From: an uncultured Prochlorococcus sp. | Lineage (GTDB): Bacteria; Cyanobacteriota; Cyanobacteriia; PCC-6307; Cyanobiaceae | Direction of reading: 5' to 3' | DNA length: 32,424 nucleotides | Assembly (NCBI GenBank): GCA_902536555.1 | Contig: CACAXR010000010.1 | Span: 1 to 32,424 of the forward strand | Shown here: positions 7,449-15,836 of the stretch, one piece after another | Position numbering within the stretch: position 1 is the first letter of the stretch | How the letters are laid out: each line of letters opens with the position of its first letter | Made by a program: the position numbers and the translations under genes | Notes under the pieces: generated by a model | What the model was told of the DNA's origin: nothing | Databases searched by the model: none | Seen by the model: only the letters and a program-made list of their open reading frames with translations

Positions 7449-8728
7449 CACTTTGCAAGTAAGTTTTTATTTATCCACTTTTCTAATTCAAAATTATTAT
7501 CTAAAGAAATTACCTCTTCTTTATTCCCATTACCTGTTTGATCAAAGAGCCTTATAATGAATTCCCTTTTAGTCGCCTCATCATCACCAATAACAATAAT
7601 ACTTTTAGATTTTAGTTTATTAGCCTTTTTAAATTGTTTAGAAAATGAAGATCCACTTAAATCCAACTCAACTAACAAATCATAATTTCTTAGTTTTCTT
7701 GATAGATCCATAGCCAATGCCTCAGCAATGAAGCCCTGATTAATAATATAAATATCAGTATTTCTTTGGACTTCGAGCTCTTTTCCCGCTAGTAAAATTA
7801 ATCTTTCTAAACCAATAGCGAATCCAATTGCCGGAGTATTTGGGCCTCCCATTTGTTTTATTAAATTGTCGTATCTTCCTCCTCCGCAAACTGTAGCTTG
7901 GGAGCCTAGAGCGCCACTAGTAATTTCAAAGGCTGTATGGGTGTAATAATCTAAACCTCTTACTAGATTAAAATTTTCCACGTAGGGTATTTTTAAAACC
8001 TCTAATTGTTTTTTAAAGTCTGAATATCTTTTATGACTTTTTTCAGATAAAAAATTGAATAATCTTGGAGCATTTTCAAGAGCTTTTTTTGTTTGAATAT
8101 CTTTAGAATCCAAAATCCTTAAGGGATTTTTAGTAATCCTATTCTGAGAATCTAAATCTAGAGAATTTTTATTTATTTCTAGCCATTTTAAAAAGGATTT
8201 CTGAAAGTTTAATCTATCATTTACATCACCTAATGTATTTATTTCAAGATTAAGTTCTTTTATTCCTAATTTACTCAAGACATCCCAAGCTAAAGCAATA
8301 ATTTCAACATCACTTCTAACTGAATCGTATCCTATAAACTCAACACCTAACTGATGAAACTGTCTTTGCCTGCCAGCTTGAGGTCTTTCATATCGAAACA
8401 TAGGGCCCATGTACCAAAGTTTCTGAAGTGGATTAGAAGATATACCATTTTGTATTAACGCTCGCGCAACGGAAGCGGTTCCTTCAGGCCTAAGAGTGCA
8501 GGATCTCTCCCCCCTATCAAGAAAAGTATACATTTCCTTACTGACCACATCTGTTCCTTCACCAATTCCTCTTATGAATAATTCAGTCATTTCCAATATT
8601 GGTGTTCTAATTTCTTTGATAGATGCTCTTGCAAGCTGCTCTAATAAAATTTTCTCAACGTTTTGCCACTTTATTAATTGATCAGGCAATAGGTCGACTG
8701 TTCCTCTGAGATTTTTTAGGTTATTCAA
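7448..8728 (-). CDS. hisS: Histidine--tRNA ligase
   Basis: A 426-aa class II aminoacyl-tRNA synthetase that charges tRNA-His in the cytosol. It begins NLRGTVDLLPDQ, the HisRS start. Motif 2 starts at RGERSCTLRPEGTASVARA, and the histidine-specific loops GLDYYTHTAFEI (HisA) and GGGRYDNLIKQMGG are present. Motif 3 is IGFAIGLERLI. The last ~95 residues form the anticodon-binding domain (DIYIINQG to the end). The start is TTG at 8728; no ATG or GTG lies upstream before the frame closes, and the next residues align with family N-termini, so the TTG is well supported. It heads a minus-strand group with the 96-aa and 99-aa genes and is divergent from the DUF3721 gene with a 98-bp gap. Confidence 0.97.
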   Translation of the reverse strand: MNNLKNLRGTVDLLPDQLIKWQNVEKILLEQLARASIKEIRTPILEMTELFIRGIGEGTDVVSKEMYTFLDRGERSCTLRPEGTASVARALIQNGISSNPLQKLWYMGPMFRYERPQAGRQRQFHQLGVEFIGYDSVRSDVEIIALAWDVLSKLGIKELNLEINTLGDVNDRLNFQKSFLKWLEINKNSLDLDSQNRITKNPLRILDSKDIQTKKALENAPRLFNFLSEKSHKRYSDFKKQLEVLKIPYVENFNLVRGLDYYTHTAFEITSGALGSQATVCGGGRYDNLIKQMGGPNTPAIGFAIGLERLILLAGKELEVQRNTDIYIINQGFIAEALAMDLSRKLRNYDLLVELDLSGSSFSKQFKKANKLKSKSIIVIGDDEATKREFIIRLFDQTGNGNKEEVISLDNNFELEKWINKNLLAK

Positions 8729-8826
8729 AGTTCTAGAAAATAATTCAAAATTTTTAATTCAAGTAGAAATTAATCTTTGATTAGTTATTCTGTGAGATAA
8801 TTTTAATTTAACATTTAGAAAAACTA
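8729..8826. promoter_or_regulatory. Divergent intergenic region hisS / DUF3721 gene
   Basis: 98 bp, very AT-rich, must hold both promoters. AGATAATTTTAATTTAAC at 8793-8810 offers a possible plus-strand -10 (GATAAT) about 28 nt before the TTG start. No operator symmetry was recognised. Low confidence on exact positions. Confidence 0.3.
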
Positions 8827-9249
8827 TTGGAAATTAATAAAAATAAAGAGAATCAGCATTGCGGTACAAAACCAAAAAAAATTGCTTTTGGGATAGCACC
8901 ATTAGGTATCGTTTCAATAGGGATAGTGCCAATGGGAGTAATAAGTATTGGAATAGTCCCAATGGGAGTATTTTCTTTTGGGGCAGTAGCAATGGGAATA
9001 GTCAATTTATCAGTAGTAGGGATGGGAATTATCTCTGCCGGTGTAACGACTATGGGGGTATGGGAGTATTCACCTAATTCAAAAAACAATCATCATAATC
9101 ATTCCAAACAAATTTCAAAGTCAAGCAAAGAAAATACGATTTCAGATCTATTTAATACAAAACAAGAAGCTGAAAAGGCTGCCTTAAAATACGGATGTAT
9201 TGGAGCACATAAAATGGGTAATAAATGGATGCCATGTAAGATGCACTAG
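8827..9249 (+). CDS. Glycine decapeptide-repeat protein with C-terminal DUF3721
   Basis: 140 aa from a TTG start at 8827; no ATG would preserve the N-terminus. After a polar leader (1-21, with Cys12), six consecutive decapeptides fill residues 22-81, of the form G-I-V-P-M-G-V-x-S-I, hydrophobic throughout with Gly every 5 residues. Then a His/Asn-rich linker (NNHHNHSK, about 86-93) and a C-terminal DUF3721 module, whose signature GCIGAHKMGNKWMPCKMH covers residues 123-140 with Cys124, His128, Cys137 and His140 as possible metal ligands. DUF3721 is a small, mostly cyanobacterial family of unknown function. The repeat may form a beta-solenoid or a glycine-zipper-like membrane sheet. The combination suggests a membrane-associated metal-binding protein; this is inference. 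It is convergent with the exonuclease gene (30-nt gap). Confidence 0.75.
   Translation: MEINKNKENQHCGTKPKKIAFGIAPLGIVSIGIVPMGVISIGIVPMGVFSFGAVAMGIVNLSVVGMGIISAGVTTMGVWEYSPNSKNNHHNHSKQISKSSKENTISDLFNTKQEAEKAALKYGCIGAHKMGNKWMPCKMH
8890..9069 (+). repeat. 30-bp in-frame tandem repeat (six decapeptide units)
   Basis: Six 30-bp units, best conserved in the middle: GGATAGTGCCAATGGGAGTA at 8921-8940 recurs as GAATAGTCCCAATGGGAGTA at 8951-8970 (18 of 20 bases) and more weakly at 8981-9000. The repeat is in phase with the decapeptide of the encoded protein, so it looks like coding-level duplication. Confidence 0.85.
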
Positions 9250-9279
9250 ATATTTTCTAAGTAAAAAATTTATTGAATA

Positions 9280-10059
9280 TTAATTCAAAATCTCTACTCT
9301 AAAATCAAGATTTTTTGCTTCATCAGTAGTTAATTTTCTTGACCAAGCTCCTTGCACAGGACTATTCCATCTGAACCCAGCATTTTTAGCTAAAGATCTA
9401 TCTTCGTAACTAATAAGCGCCTTGTATAAAAACCTTGGTTCGGTAGCTTTAAGTAAAAGTTCCTCTAAGTTATTGCATTTTTTGAAGACCTCAGATATAT
9501 AGAAGCAATCAGATAAAGCTCTATGTAAATTCCAAACTGGTATTGAAAAAGATAAAGCCAGATCAGTAACTGAGGGTCTATTTTTTAGTGATTTTTGAAA
9601 AGACCAATTAATATCCTCCAAACTGCATATCCATTTTTTATTAAGTACAGGTAATCTGCCCTTCCCAAACCATTTCTTATCAAACTCTGCATTATGCGCG
9701 ACAATGAAATCCGAACAGTCAACAAGTTTCAGAAAGAAATTCAATCCATCTTCCCATGGTTGAGAGATATTAGTTACTTGAGCGGATATACCATTCACAT
9801 GTTCGGCTTCATTATTAATAACTGGAAATAAAAATGAAACTTGTGAAAGCACGCACTTAAAAGATACATCAAACAAAATACAACCTATCTCTATCACTTC
9901 ATCTTTATTTTCGTCTAAACCTGTTGTTTCAGTATCAAGAATTAAAATTTTTTCAATTTTTTTATTTTGATTAGCAACACTCTCTTCAGAGGGATGACTG
10001 ATAACTTGATCCTGAAGAATATCCAATTGATTTAACTCTTTTTTGTTAGATAGATCCAA
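9280..10059 (-). CDS. DnaQ-like (DEDDh) 3'-5' exonuclease
   Basis: 259 aa from a TTG start (no ATG or GTG in the N-terminal part). After a polar leader of about 35 residues the exonuclease domain shows ExoI as D42-T-E44-T-T-G-L-D, ExoII in FIVAHNAEFDKKWF and ExoIII as HRALSDC with the catalytic His and Asp. This is the DEDDh set used by DNA polymerase III epsilon and related proofreading or RNase T-type enzymes. A separate C-terminal segment (about 205-259) contains LAKNAGFRWNSP and GAWSRKLTTDEA, resembling the small AK-x-x-G-x-RW-x-x-x-x-x-x-W module found after some stand-alone exonucleases. It is probably a DNA repair or RNA processing nuclease rather than the replicative proofreading subunit. 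Divergent from the DUF1350 gene. Confidence 0.88.
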   Translation of the reverse strand: MDLSNKKELNQLDILQDQVISHPSEESVANQNKKIEKILILDTETTGLDENKDEVIEIGCILFDVSFKCVLSQVSFLFPVINNEAEHVNGISAQVTNISQPWEDGLNFFLKLVDCSDFIVAHNAEFDKKWFGKGRLPVLNKKWICSLEDINWSFQKSLKNRPSVTDLALSFSIPVWNLHRALSDCFYISEVFKKCNNLEELLLKATEPRFLYKALISYEDRSLAKNAGFRWNSPVQGAWSRKLTTDEAKNLDFRVEILN

Positions 10060-10176
10060 TTAGCTGAAAACACTTTCATTTATATTGACGCATTTAATAA
10101 AAATTTCTCTTAAATTAATATAAATTAAGAAACATGATTAGAAGATAATTTTTTAAACATTTTTAGTTTATGAAAG
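10060..10176. promoter_or_regulatory. Divergent intergenic region exonuclease / DUF1350 gene
   Basis: 117 bp between two divergent starts, so it should carry two promoters. A plus-strand TAATATAAATTAAG segment lies about 60 nt before the DUF1350 ATG and could supply a -10. No inverted repeats or hairpins were seen. Confidence 0.3.
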
Positions 10177-10899
10177 ATGACTTTTACAAAATATCAATTT
10201 AATAATTTTTGTTATTGGCCTTCAAATCCTAAAAAAATTGTGGAATTTATTGGTGGAAGTTATCTAGCTTCTAAACCAGATTTAACTTATAGAAGATTCA
10301 TAGAGAGTTTAATTAATAAAAACTATGCCGTACATGCATATAAGTACACTCCACAATTCGATCACCAACAACTTGCTATTAAAGCATGGAGAGATTTCAA
10401 GAATTGCCGAATATCTTTATCCAAGAGAATAGGAGCATCAATTCCTTCCATAAGAATTGGTCATAGCCTAGGCTGTAAACTTCATCTAATTTCCCCTGAT
10501 GGTGGAAGAAATTGCGAAAAATTCATATCAATAAGTTTTAATAACTTCAGTGCTAACAAATCTATTCCATTATTGAAACAAATTTCTCAAAAATTAGAGT
10601 TCAACAGTGAATTCAGCCCAAGCCCTGAAAGAACTTTGCGATTAATTGAAAAAACATATAATCAAAAAAATAACTTCCTAATAAAATTCAACTCAGACGA
10701 ATTAGATCAAACAGATAAATTATTTTCTTGTCTGAAAGCAAGAAAAGAAGATAATTCTAAGGGGGTAATGTTAAAAGGCACACACACTATAATTGCGAGC
10801 GCAGGACTAAGAGAAAATTTTTTGGGAAACTGGGCCGATGATGAATTCAAAAGAAATACTATAAAAAAAATTTCCAATTTAATTGATGAATCTAATTAG
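10177..10899 (+). CDS. DUF1350 alpha/beta-hydrolase-like protein
   Basis: 240 aa from ATG. The sequence follows the DUF1350 family of cyanobacteria and plants: [20 protein letters not shown] near the N-terminus, [18 protein letters not shown], the nucleophile-elbow [12 protein letters not shown] with Ser97, a long central segment [15 protein letters not shown], and a C-terminal LKGTHTIIA with His203. The GxSxG elbow and late His suggest an alpha/beta-hydrolase fold with an intact catalytic Ser and His; an acidic partner is probably in the DELDQTDKL segment. Substrate is unknown. The gene has its own upstream region (117 bp, divergent with the exonuclease gene) and its TAG stop interlocks with the acs stop (TTAG at 10896-10899). 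Confidence 0.85.
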   Translation: MTFTKYQFNNFCYWPSNPKKIVEFIGGSYLASKPDLTYRRFIESLINKNYAVHAYKYTPQFDHQQLAIKAWRDFKNCRISLSKRIGASIPSIRIGHSLGCKLHLISPDGGRNCEKFISISFNNFSANKSIPLLKQISQKLEFNSEFSPSPERTLRLIEKTYNQKNNFLIKFNSDELDQTDKLFSCLKARKEDNSKGVMLKGTHTIIASAGLRENFLGNWADDEFKRNTIKKISNLIDESN

Positions 10900-12878
10900 G
10901 ATAATTCTTTCAACTTTTCCAAAACAGAGCTATCTTCAAGAGTGCTTATATCACCGCTAATTTTTTCTCCAGCAGCCAAAGATCTTAAAATTCGCCTCAT
11001 AATTTTTCCACTACGTGTTTTCGGAAGTGAGTCAGAAATTATAATTTTTTCAGGCTTTGCAATAATTCCAATTTCATTAACAACATGTTTCTTTAAATTC
11101 TCTACTAATTCTGAAGAACTGTTCACGTCTTTCTCTAGAGATACAAAAGCAACTATAACTTCACCTTTTAAATCATCTTTTTTACCAACGACTGCAGACT
11201 CTGCAACTGATTCATGACTTACCAAAGCAGATTCTATTTCCATTGTTCCTAAACGGTGTCCTGAAACACTTATGACATCGTCAACTCTTCCCATAATCCA
11301 TATATATCCATCTTCATCAATACGTGCTCCATCTCCAGCAAAATAAACATTTTTCTCTCCTTTAAAGGAAATATATTCCCAATAACTCTCCAAATATCTC
11401 TCTGAGTTTCCGTGAATTGTTCTCATCATTCCTGGCCAAGGTTTCTTGATAATTAAATAGCCACCCTCATTCTCCTTAACCTTATCTCCATTCTTATCGA
11501 CAATTTCAACTTCGATTCCTGGCAGAGGGAAAGTGGCTGAACCTGGCTTTGTAGCAACGACTCCAGGCAAGGGACTTATCATCACACCACCTGTCTCAGT
11601 TTGCCACCAAGTATCAACAATAGGGCATTTATCTTTACCAATGACATCTTTGTACCACATCCATGCTTCAGGATTAATTGGTTCTCCAACTGTGCCCAAA
11701 AGTCTAAGACTCTCCAAGTTATATTTATCAGGAATTTCACGCCCAGACTTCATAAATGCTCTTATTGCAGTTGGTGCAGTATAAAAAATAGAAACCTTAT
11801 ATTTTTGAACAATTTCCCAAAAAGCTCCTAAATTTGAAGGTCTTGGCACTCCCTCATACATTAAGGTTGTAGCACCATTAGATAAAGGCCCATAAACTAT
11901 GTAACTATGACCTGTAATCCAACCAACATCAGCAGTACACCAATAAATATCTTCATCTTTTAAGTCAAAAATCCATTTAAATGTCAAATGGGACCAAAGA
12001 TTGTAACCACCTGTAGTGTGAACTACACCTTTGGGCTTTCCAGTAGAGCCTGAAGTATAAAGAATAAAAAGTCTATCTTCGCTATTCATTATTTCTGGTT
12101 CACAATGATCTTTTTGATCTTTTAATAACTCATGCCACCAAAAATCTCTATCATCAACCATCGAAATATTTTTTTGGGATCTTTGAACAACAAGTACTTT
12201 CTCAACAACTTTATCTGCCCCACTTTCAATAGCTGCATCAACTGCTTTCTTAAGTTCAATCACCTTATCTTTTCTAAAGCCACCATCAGCAGTAATAACA
12301 AATCTGGCGTTTCCATCAATTAACCTATCTTTTAAAGCTTCTGAAGAAAATCCTCCGAAGACAACTGAATGAGGGGCGCCAATTCTTGCACAAGCTAACA
12401 TGGCAAACATTGCTTCAGGAATCATCGGCATATAAATACATACCAAATCTCCTTTTTTTACACCAATTGCTTTTAATGCATTAGCTGCTTTACATACCTC
12501 CTTTAGAAGTTCTTCGTAAGTATATTTTTTGCTATCTCCGGGTTCGCCTTCCCATATGAGAGCAGTCTTTCCTCCAAGCCCTCTCTTGATGTGTCTATCT
12601 AAGCAGTTATATGTAATATTGAGTTTCCCTTCTTTGAACCATTTAAAAAAGGGCGCATTTTCGTTATCTAATACAGTTTGAAATGGCTCAAACCAATCTA
12701 ATTCAGATTTTGCAAAAGATTCCCAAAATTGAATAGGATTATCTGAAGCTTGTTTTTTTAGGCTCAGTAATTCTTCTTGATTACTAATATTTGAGTTTTC
12801 TGCAAATTTTTTTGATGGAGGGAAGATTCTCTTTTCTTCAAGTATGTTATTGATTGAATTTTTTTTATCTAATGACAT
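10896..12878 (-). CDS. acs: Acetate--CoA ligase (acetyl-CoA synthetase)
   Basis: 660 aa, the full length of AMP-forming acetyl-CoA synthetases. Seen in order: N-terminal [23 protein letters not shown]-binding [15 protein letters not shown], the substrate region [16 protein letters not shown] and [10 protein letters not shown], hinge [20 protein letters not shown] and the C-terminal [11 protein letters not shown] with Lys625, the catalytic Lys that is reversibly acetylated in this family. The enzyme makes acetyl-CoA from acetate, ATP and CoA in the cytosol, via acetyl-AMP, and would recycle or assimilate acetate. It is preceded by sds with a 94-nt gap on the same strand and may have its own promoter. 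Confidence 0.97.
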   Translation of the reverse strand: MSLDKKNSINNILEEKRIFPPSKKFAENSNISNQEELLSLKKQASDNPIQFWESFAKSELDWFEPFQTVLDNENAPFFKWFKEGKLNITYNCLDRHIKRGLGGKTALIWEGEPGDSKKYTYEELLKEVCKAANALKAIGVKKGDLVCIYMPMIPEAMFAMLACARIGAPHSVVFGGFSSEALKDRLIDGNARFVITADGGFRKDKVIELKKAVDAAIESGADKVVEKVLVVQRSQKNISMVDDRDFWWHELLKDQKDHCEPEIMNSEDRLFILYTSGSTGKPKGVVHTTGGYNLWSHLTFKWIFDLKDEDIYWCTADVGWITGHSYIVYGPLSNGATTLMYEGVPRPSNLGAFWEIVQKYKVSIFYTAPTAIRAFMKSGREIPDKYNLESLRLLGTVGEPINPEAWMWYKDVIGKDKCPIVDTWWQTETGGVMISPLPGVVATKPGSATFPLPGIEVEIVDKNGDKVKENEGGYLIIKKPWPGMMRTIHGNSERYLESYWEYISFKGEKNVYFAGDGARIDEDGYIWIMGRVDDVISVSGHRLGTMEIESALVSHESVAESAVVGKKDDLKGEVIVAFVSLEKDVNSSSELVENLKKHVVNEIGIIAKPEKIIISDSLPKTRSGKIMRRILRSLAAGEKISGDISTLEDSSVLEKLKELS

Positions 12879-12972
12879 TAAATAAATATATGCTTAGTAA
12901 ATTTAGTCGAAAAAATTAAGGTTTTCAAAAATTTTAATATTAATTTAGCTCAAAGATTTATTTTTAATAGAT

Positions 12973-13944
12973 CTAAAAAATACGGCTTAAAACAAATTCT
13001 GGAAGAGCCATTAAAGCCCTTTTATATTCCGAATCAGGAAGCCAGACTATCGCTTCTTTAGAAAGCATTGCAAAATTTTCAGCTAGTTTCCTAGAACTTT
13101 CAATAGCTTTAGAGTTCATGATGATATTAAGAGCATCATCTAAATCGTCTTTTTCAGCAAGTTCTCTGTTTATAAGAACTGACAATTTTTTATTTTCTTC
13201 TAAGGCATATAAAACAGGCGCGGTGAGATATCCACTTGCAAGATCACTTACAGCAGGTTTTCCAAGTTGTTTATCATTTCCAGTAAAGTCAAGAATGTCA
13301 TCTACAACTTGGAATGCTAAACCAATATTTTTGCCAAAATCATACAATGAGGTTAAGTTTTCGTCATTAATCCCACTCAAAACTCCAGCTGCTTTACAAC
13401 TATTGGCTATTAATGATGCTGTTTTACAATAACTTTTGTTGATATATTTAGAAAAAGATTGAGCCGAATCAAATCTATTTAAATTTTGTTTGATTTCACC
13501 CTCTGCTAAATCCATTATTACTCTACTAAGTAATTTAACTACGTTTACATTGTCAAGATTTGCTAGGTGCCAACTTGCTTGGGCGAATAGAAAATCACCC
13601 GCCAAAACAGCTACTCTGGTATTAAATCTGCTATGAACTGTATCTACCCCTCTTCTTGTAGACGCCTCATCTACAACATCATCATGAACTAATGAGGCTG
13701 TATGAATCATCTCAGTTATTTCAGCAAGCCTTTTATGTTTGCTTGTCAAGCAGAATTCAGGAGATATAGCTTTTGAAATCAATAAAACTATACCAGGTCT
13801 CAACCTTTTTCCCCCGGCACTAAAAAGGTGTTCTGCTGCGGCTTGAAGAATTGGGTGACCAGCTCCTATTAGATTTTTCAGTTCTAAAATAAGATCATCA
13901 AGATCATTTTCAACTGGTTGTAGTAGCTTTGTTACTGTATTCAT
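12973..13944 (-). CDS. sds: All-trans polyprenyl (solanesyl) diphosphate synthase
   Basis: 323 aa of the trans-isoprenyl diphosphate synthase family. Both Asp-rich motifs are intact: LVHDDVVDEASTRRG (first, DDxxD) and FQVVDDILDFTGN (second). GGKRLRPGIVLL near residue 50 and GDFLFAQASWHLA near 125 also match. The small residues before the first motif (IHTASLVHDD) indicate a long-chain synthase; in cyanobacteria the product is the C45 solanesyl chain for plastoquinone, so this is the likely role. Short-chain geranylgeranyl synthase (crtE) is less likely because that family has a different motif and a shorter spacing. It starts 27 nt after murI on the same strand. Confidence 0.92.
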   Translation of the reverse strand: MNTVTKLLQPVENDLDDLILELKNLIGAGHPILQAAAEHLFSAGGKRLRPGIVLLISKAISPEFCLTSKHKRLAEITEMIHTASLVHDDVVDEASTRRGVDTVHSRFNTRVAVLAGDFLFAQASWHLANLDNVNVVKLLSRVIMDLAEGEIKQNLNRFDSAQSFSKYINKSYCKTASLIANSCKAAGVLSGINDENLTSLYDFGKNIGLAFQVVDDILDFTGNDKQLGKPAVSDLASGYLTAPVLYALEENKKLSVLINRELAEKDDLDDALNIIMNSKAIESSRKLAENFAMLSKEAIVWLPDSEYKRALMALPEFVLSRIF

Positions 13945-13971
13945 GATTGACCTCTTCTATATCTTAGGGAA

Positions 13972-14766
13972 TCAAACATTACTTCGGAGGTTAACCATCC
14001 TAATTTCTTTATTAATTCCAAGCCAAAACTTTACTTTTTTAGAAAATTCATCTCTTTCTGAAGAAACAAAAAATTTTACATTTTCGAAAGAAATACACTC
14101 ATAGCGGTCAGTTTTTGGAATAGCAAAAGATTCATTAAATTTTTTTATTAATGCTACTGATGGATCAATAATTTTTATATTTGAATTTATTTTTTTTCTT
14201 AAAAAGTCAAAAATTAAAGGATAGTGACTACATCCAAGTATTAATTCTTCAATATTTTTGTTTATTAGTGGTCGTAAGTATAAGTCAGAAAGATAATTTA
14301 ACTTATCAAGATCTAATTTTTCTTTTTCAATTTCTGATACAAATTCTGGACATTCTTGCTGAAATATTATCGTATTATTTTTTTTAGAAGTTATTGCGTT
14401 TTTATAATATGATGATCGAACAGTTGTTTGTGTTGCCAAGACACCAATTATTTGTTTATCAACTATTTCCGATACTGAGTTTATAAGGTCAAAACAAGGT
14501 ACGTTTAAATGATTTTTCAGAATATCAAGTGCACATGCATTTGTAGTGTTACAAGCTACTAAAAGTGCATCCAAATTCTTATCAATAAAGAAATTGCAAA
14601 TCTCCTTTGCAATTAATCTTATCTCTTTAAAATTTTTACTCCCAAAAGGTATTCTTTTTGTATCTGCCAAATAAAAAACTTCTACATCTTTACGTGTTTT
14701 TAGTAAAGAATTAAGTATAGTAAAACCCCCTATACCACTGTCAAATATACCTATTTTAAGCTTCAC
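13972..14766 (-). CDS. murI: Glutamate racemase
   Basis: 264 aa. The cofactor-independent racemase signature is clear: IGIFDSGIGGFTIL with the Asp/Ser pair, LLVACNTTNACALDIL with the first catalytic Cys, and EELILGCSHYPL with the second. It supplies D-glutamate for peptidoglycan in the cytosol. Start is GTG at 14766, overlapping the amidase TGA by 4 nt (GTGA), so translation is probably coupled to the amidase. Neighbours amidase and nitrilase upstream and sds downstream form a minus-strand run; the two cell-wall genes next to each other fit a common role. Confidence 0.96.
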   Translation of the reverse strand: MKLKIGIFDSGIGGFTILNSLLKTRKDVEVFYLADTKRIPFGSKNFKEIRLIAKEICNFFIDKNLDALLVACNTTNACALDILKNHLNVPCFDLINSVSEIVDKQIIGVLATQTTVRSSYYKNAITSKKNNTIIFQQECPEFVSEIEKEKLDLDKLNYLSDLYLRPLINKNIEELILGCSHYPLIFDFLRKKINSNIKIIDPSVALIKKFNESFAIPKTDRYECISFENVKFFVSSERDEFSKKVKFWLGINKEIRMVNLRSNV

Positions 14767-15836
14767 CCTATTTTATAAAGATATTCAAGAATGCCTTTTG
14801 CAATTGCATAAGCTAATCTTTTACGATGCGTTGTTTTTTCTAATCTTCTTGCATCTAATCTCCCCGTTAAAAATCCAATTTCTACAAGAACTGCAGGCAT
14901 CCTAGTATTTTTAATTACGTAAAATCTACCCTGTTTAACGCCTCGATCAGGACTCCCAGGAGAAACTCTTAGAATTTGTTTTTGAATTTTTTTGGCGAGT
15001 AACCTACCTCTCCAACCTCTATAGTAGAAAGTTTCCAATCCATTGATATCCCTTCTTTTCCCTCTTGAGGCATTTGCATGAATACTTACAAAGATATCTG
15101 CATCCGTATTGTTAGCAAAGGAAACTCTCGGAGGTAAACCCAAATCAACTTCATTTATTCTGGTCAACCTTACGTTGACTCCTTTCTCAGACAATAAATT
15201 TTTAACTATTTTGGAAACCTCTAGTACAACATCTGTTTCCCTGATACCTCCAATACCTATTGCTCCTGGATCAGGGCCTCCATGTCCTGGGTCAATAACA
15301 ACCAAAAATTTGTTTTGTTTTACGTCTGGCAATTTCAAGTAACTATAATCACTTTTTTTCGTACGAATTAAGTTTTGATTTACTTTTCTCTTAACAACTA
15401 GTCCTTCACCAATCTTCTTAAAAGGATATTTTGGGTCAAATAGTTTTATTCTCCACCTATTTTGATCTAAGCCAACCAATCGCCAAGTCAAGGGTTTTAA
15501 ATAAATTTCTTCCTTAAATTCAATTACTAGCCTTGTTTTGCCCTTATTTGGTTTACCTAATCTAATTTCTTTAATTGGGCCGTTACCTTTTATTGTTCTG
15601 GGATTTTTTAGTTCACCTGGAAAATCTACCCAGAATCTATCGCCAGATATTTGGTTAGCCTTCTGAAAGTATGCTTTTAACTTTGTATTTGATTTAGTTC
15701 TTAACTCTAAAACACCATTATTTTTTATAGCCCATGCTGCCAAATCACTTGAAGATTTAACTGGGAGGATTGATGAATTTAAAAATAAAAAAAAGAATAA
15801 ATAACGAAAAAGTTTATTTTCTAAAAACTTTATCAT
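14763..15836 (-). CDS. N-acetylmuramoyl-L-alanine amidase (AMIN + Amidase_3)
   Basis: 357 aa. The N-terminus has a signal peptide (FRYLFFFLFLNSSILPVKSS). It is followed by an AMIN domain (about 35-130: DRFWVDFPGELKN, IRLGKPNKGKTRLVIEF) that localises amidases to the envelope. The catalytic Amidase_3 domain (about 180-357) shows the zinc ligands and catalytic Glu: VVIDPGHGGPDPGA, the Glu of GGIRETDVVLE, FVSIHANAS and VLVEIGFLTG. It cleaves the amide bond between MurNAc and the peptide stem in the periplasm, for daughter-cell separation or wall turnover, as AmiC does. It overlaps the nitrilase stop as TAATG and the murI start as GTGA, so the three are translationally coupled. Confidence 0.95.
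   Translation of the reverse strand: MIKFLENKLFRYLFFFLFLNSSILPVKSSSDLAAWAIKNNGVLELRTKSNTKLKAYFQKANQISGDRFWVDFPGELKNPRTIKGNGPIKEIRLGKPNKGKTRLVIEFKEEIYLKPLTWRLVGLDQNRWRIKLFDPKYPFKKIGEGLVVKRKVNQNLIRTKKSDYSYLKLPDVKQNKFLVVIDPGHGGPDPGAIGIGGIRETDVVLEVSKIVKNLLSEKGVNVRLTRINEVDLGLPPRVSFANNTDADIFVSIHANASRGKRRDINGLETFYYRGWRGRLLAKKIQKQILRVSPGSPDRGVKQGRFYVIKNTRMPAVLVEIGFLTGRLDARRLEKTTHRKRLAYAIAKGILEYLYKIG

Noticed and set aside
8921-9000. 30-bp tandem repeat considered as a CRISPR or noncoding repeat
   Set aside because: Units are contiguous without spacers and are in phase with a decapeptide in an open frame; the repeat is coding.
13118-13432. Plus-strand open frame of 104 codons opposite sds
   Set aside because: It is antisense to the well-supported prenyl synthase, has no recognisable domain and follows from the codon pattern of that gene.
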